From contig CAIPNN010000103.1 of the NCBI GenBank assembly GCA_903866425.1, forward strand, positions 1 through 7,770: DNA of 7,770 nucleotides, in the 5' to 3' direction. Shown piece after piece: positions 6,510 through 7,770 of the stretch (its first letter is position 1; each line of letters opens with the position of its first letter). Under the pieces are notes generated by a model. It saw only the letters and a list, made by a program, of their open reading frames with translations, did no database searches and had not been told where the DNA came from. A program made the position numbers and the translations under genes. This DNA is from an uncultured Actinomycetes bacterium. Its GTDB lineage: Bacteria; Actinomycetota; Thermoleophilia; Miltoncostaeales; Miltoncostaeaceae.

Positions 6510-6917
6510 TCAGTACGGGCTCTCGTGCTTGTAGGGCTTGTCCTCCGAGGGCTTCTCGGTTGCGCGACGCCCCTTGAACGACCGCAGCGCCTCACTGGCC
6601 GATGCCGTGACGCCCGAAAGGGCGCGGGCAGGTGCGGTGACGGCCTTCGACACCGAACTGGCAGCCTGCTCGGCGCTCTTGGTGGCGTTGACCGCGCTGG
6701 TCATGATCTCGTCAACGTGACCCAACTGCTGGTTCACCTCGTCAACGGTCGTCTGTACACGCGTGAGGATCGGCACGGTCTCATCGGTGATTTCCTCAAC
6801 CGACGTGTCGAGCTGCCCGAACAGCCCGCCGAGGCGGAAGAACAGGTAGAAGAGCCCGATGCCCACGAGGACAAGGAATATGGCCAACGCGAGGTTGGCG
6901 ATGTCTGCCCAATCCAT
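6510..6917 (-). CDS. DUF948-type membrane-anchored coiled-coil protein
   Basis: A 135-residue protein of unknown function. Residues about 8-29 form one hydrophobic membrane segment (runs such as LALAIFLVLVGIGLF). Residues about 33-110 form a long alanine/valine/threonine-rich amphipathic helical stretch that looks like a coiled coil. The tail after about 112 is charged (KGRR, then several K/E residues, ending SPY). The pattern 'P-I-L..VQTTVDEVNQQLGHVDEI' (49-71) resembles DUF948 proteins, which in actinobacteria often sit just upstream of alaS; the Bacillus general-stress protein YtxG is a distant member. No catalytic motif is visible. With the N-terminus first in the membrane, the bulk is probably cytoplasmic, though topology is inference. 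The ATG start is well supported by a GGAGGA site. The gene begins right after the mnmA stop and ends 2 bases before the next small gene. DUF948 assignment comes from remembered family pattern and context. Confidence 0.85.
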   Translation of the reverse strand: MDWADIANLALAIFLVLVGIGLFYLFFRLGGLFGQLDTSVEEITDETVPILTRVQTTVDEVNQQLGHVDEIMTSAVNATKSAEQAASSVSKAVTAPARALSGVTASASEALRSFKGRRATEKPSEDKPYKHESPY

Positions 6918-7770
6918 CTAGTCCTCCGTGCGGTTCCCGGGCGCTGGTGCGCCGGCGATTCGTCCTGCTGCCACGAGACGGTCCCCGTCATAGAGGGCCG
7001 CGGTCTGCCCGGGGGCAACTGCCTCGGCAGCGTCCTCGAGCACCACCTCCCCGGACCCGTCGCCTGTGAGGACGAGACGACCCCGGAAGGGCTGACCATG
7101 ATGCCGGATTCGCACATCAAGTGTGCGATCGGGGATGTCGTGTGCCACGACATCCTCCACGGCGATGACCCGCGCGGCCAGATCTGCGCGAGTGCCAACC
7201 ACCACGCGGTTCGCCGCGGCGTCGGTGGAGATGACGTAGAGCGGCTCCGGGGCGGCGATGCCGAGACCCTTGCGCTGCCCCACGGTGTAGCGCCAGTGGC
7301 CATCGTGGGAACCGACGACGTTGCCGTTCGTGTCGACGATCTCCCCTGCCTCCGACTCGACCCCCTGGCGCTCGAGGAACGGCGTGTACCCGCCCACGCC
7401 GACAAAGCAGACATCCTGACTCTCCACCGCGTCCGCGGCGGGCAGACCGCGCGACGCCGCGAGCGCCCGCACGTCGTCCTTGGTCATATCGCCAAGCGGC
7501 AGCACGAGCCGCTCCAACACGTCGCCGGTGAGACGGGCGAGCATGTAGCTCTGGTCCTTGGTGCCATCGACGGCGGTGGCCAGCACGGCGGTGCCCGACG
7601 AGTGGTCGACGCGGGCGTAGTGCCCTGTCGCCATGCCGTACGCCCCGAGCGCTTCTGCCGCCTCGGCGAGGATGCGAAAGCGCACCTCGCCGTTACACGT
7701 AATGCAGGGGTTGGGCGTGCGCCCGTCCCGGTAGCCGGCGATGAAGTCCTCCACCACCTCGGCCCTGAAG
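6918..7770 (-). CDS. mnmA: tRNA-specific 2-thiouridylase MnmA, C-terminal part (5' end outside window)
   Basis: MnmA activates C2 of the wobble uridine U34 of certain tRNAs with ATP and inserts sulfur from a relay persulfide, in the cytoplasm. The window holds the last 283 codons; about 80 N-terminal residues, including the ATP-binding SGGVDSS loop, lie beyond the right edge. Counting from the first visible residue, the family motif TPNPCITCN (18-26) supplies the first catalytic cysteine, C22. TGHYAR follows at 48-53, KDQSYMLARL at 71-80, and SQDVCFV at 117-123 with the second catalytic cysteine, C121. VGQRKGLGI (163-171) begins the central domain, and the rest is the C-terminal beta-barrel. 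All key residues visible are intact. The frame stays open to the window edge, so an internal GTG at 7755-7757 is not the start. The stop TAG (6918-6920) directly abuts the ATG of the next gene, whose ribosome binding site lies inside mnmA, suggesting one transcript. Identification is firm; only the 5' end is unknown. Confidence 0.96.
   Translation of the reverse strand, partial: FRAEVVEDFIAGYRDGRTPNPCITCNGEVRFRILAEAAEALGAYGMATGHYARVDHSSGTAVLATAVDGTKDQSYMLARLTGDVLERLVLPLGDMTKDDVRALAASRGLPAADAVESQDVCFVGVGGYTPFLERQGVESEAGEIVDTNGNVVGSHDGHWRYTVGQRKGLGIAAPEPLYVISTDAAANRVVVGTRADLAARVIAVEDVVAHDIPDRTLDVRIRHHGQPFRGRLVLTGDGSGEVVLEDAAEAVAPGQTAALYDGDRLVAAGRIAGAPAPGNRTED
6922..6927 (-). promoter_or_regulatory. 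Shine-Dalgarno site of the DUF948-type gene
   Basis: The minus strand reads GGAGGA, then CTAG, then the ATG at 6917. It is the strongest match to the anti-Shine-Dalgarno sequence in the window, at a 4-base spacing, and lies in the last codons of mnmA. It fixes the start of the downstream gene. Confidence 0.8.

Noticed and set aside
1..7770. CRISPR array, mobile element, tRNA gene, attachment site or toxin-antitoxin pair
   Set aside because: No direct repeats with spacers, terminal inverted repeats, transposase motifs, tRNA-like folds or short antidote/toxin gene pairs were seen by eye; nearly all bases belong to housekeeping genes on one strand.

Overview
The window is a compact stretch of a high-GC bacterial chromosome. 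All eight genes are read from the minus strand, so gene order runs from high to low coordinates. Adjacent genes abut, overlap by 4 bases or lie 2-17 bases apart, except for one 54-base gap (1568-1621). No tRNA, rRNA, CRISPR array, insertion sequence or convincing promoter is visible, and no stretch over 300 bases lacks a gene.

The organism is probably an actinobacterium (Actinomycetota), possibly of a deep lineage such as Thermoleophilia. The evidence is high GC, frequent GTG/TTG starts, the order DUF948 protein - small protein - alaS - ruvX - mltG - aroE (recalled as typical of actinobacteria), the AlaS active-site region in its short 'QKCFRT-DID' form, and a downstream nuclease/ATPase pair of an actinobacterial type. 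The class-level placement is inference from remembered sequences, not a search.

Layout in transcription order: (1) the 3' part of mnmA, tRNA 2-thiouridylase (6918-7770, running off the right edge); (2) a DUF948-type membrane-anchored protein (6510-6917), whose ATG directly follows the mnmA stop; (3) a 72-residue membrane-anchored protein of unknown function (6289-6507); (4) alaS, alanyl-tRNA synthetase, complete (3704-6271); (5) ruvX/yqgF (3303-3707); (6) mltG, endolytic murein transglycosylase (2452-3306); (7) aroE, shikimate dehydrogenase (1622-2449); (8) an SbcD-like metallophosphoesterase (434-1567); (9) the first 145 codons of its partner, a Rad50/SbcC/YhaN-like ATPase (1-437, running off the left edge). 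Counting both partial genes, that makes nine reading frames.

The genes join tRNA modification and charging, RuvX-type nuclease function, cell-wall chain release, aromatic amino acid synthesis and DNA-end processing. This is a housekeeping cluster held together by shared transcription and translational coupling rather than by a single pathway. Three junctions (alaS/ruvX, ruvX/mltG, sbcD-like/ATPase) use the same 4-base GTGA start-stop overlap.

I see no clear undescribed defence or mobile system. The points most worth a second look are the two uncharacterised membrane proteins upstream of alaS, a hairpin that would bury the ribosome binding site of the nuclease gene, a shortened MltG, and the weakly marked TTG/GTG start of alaS.
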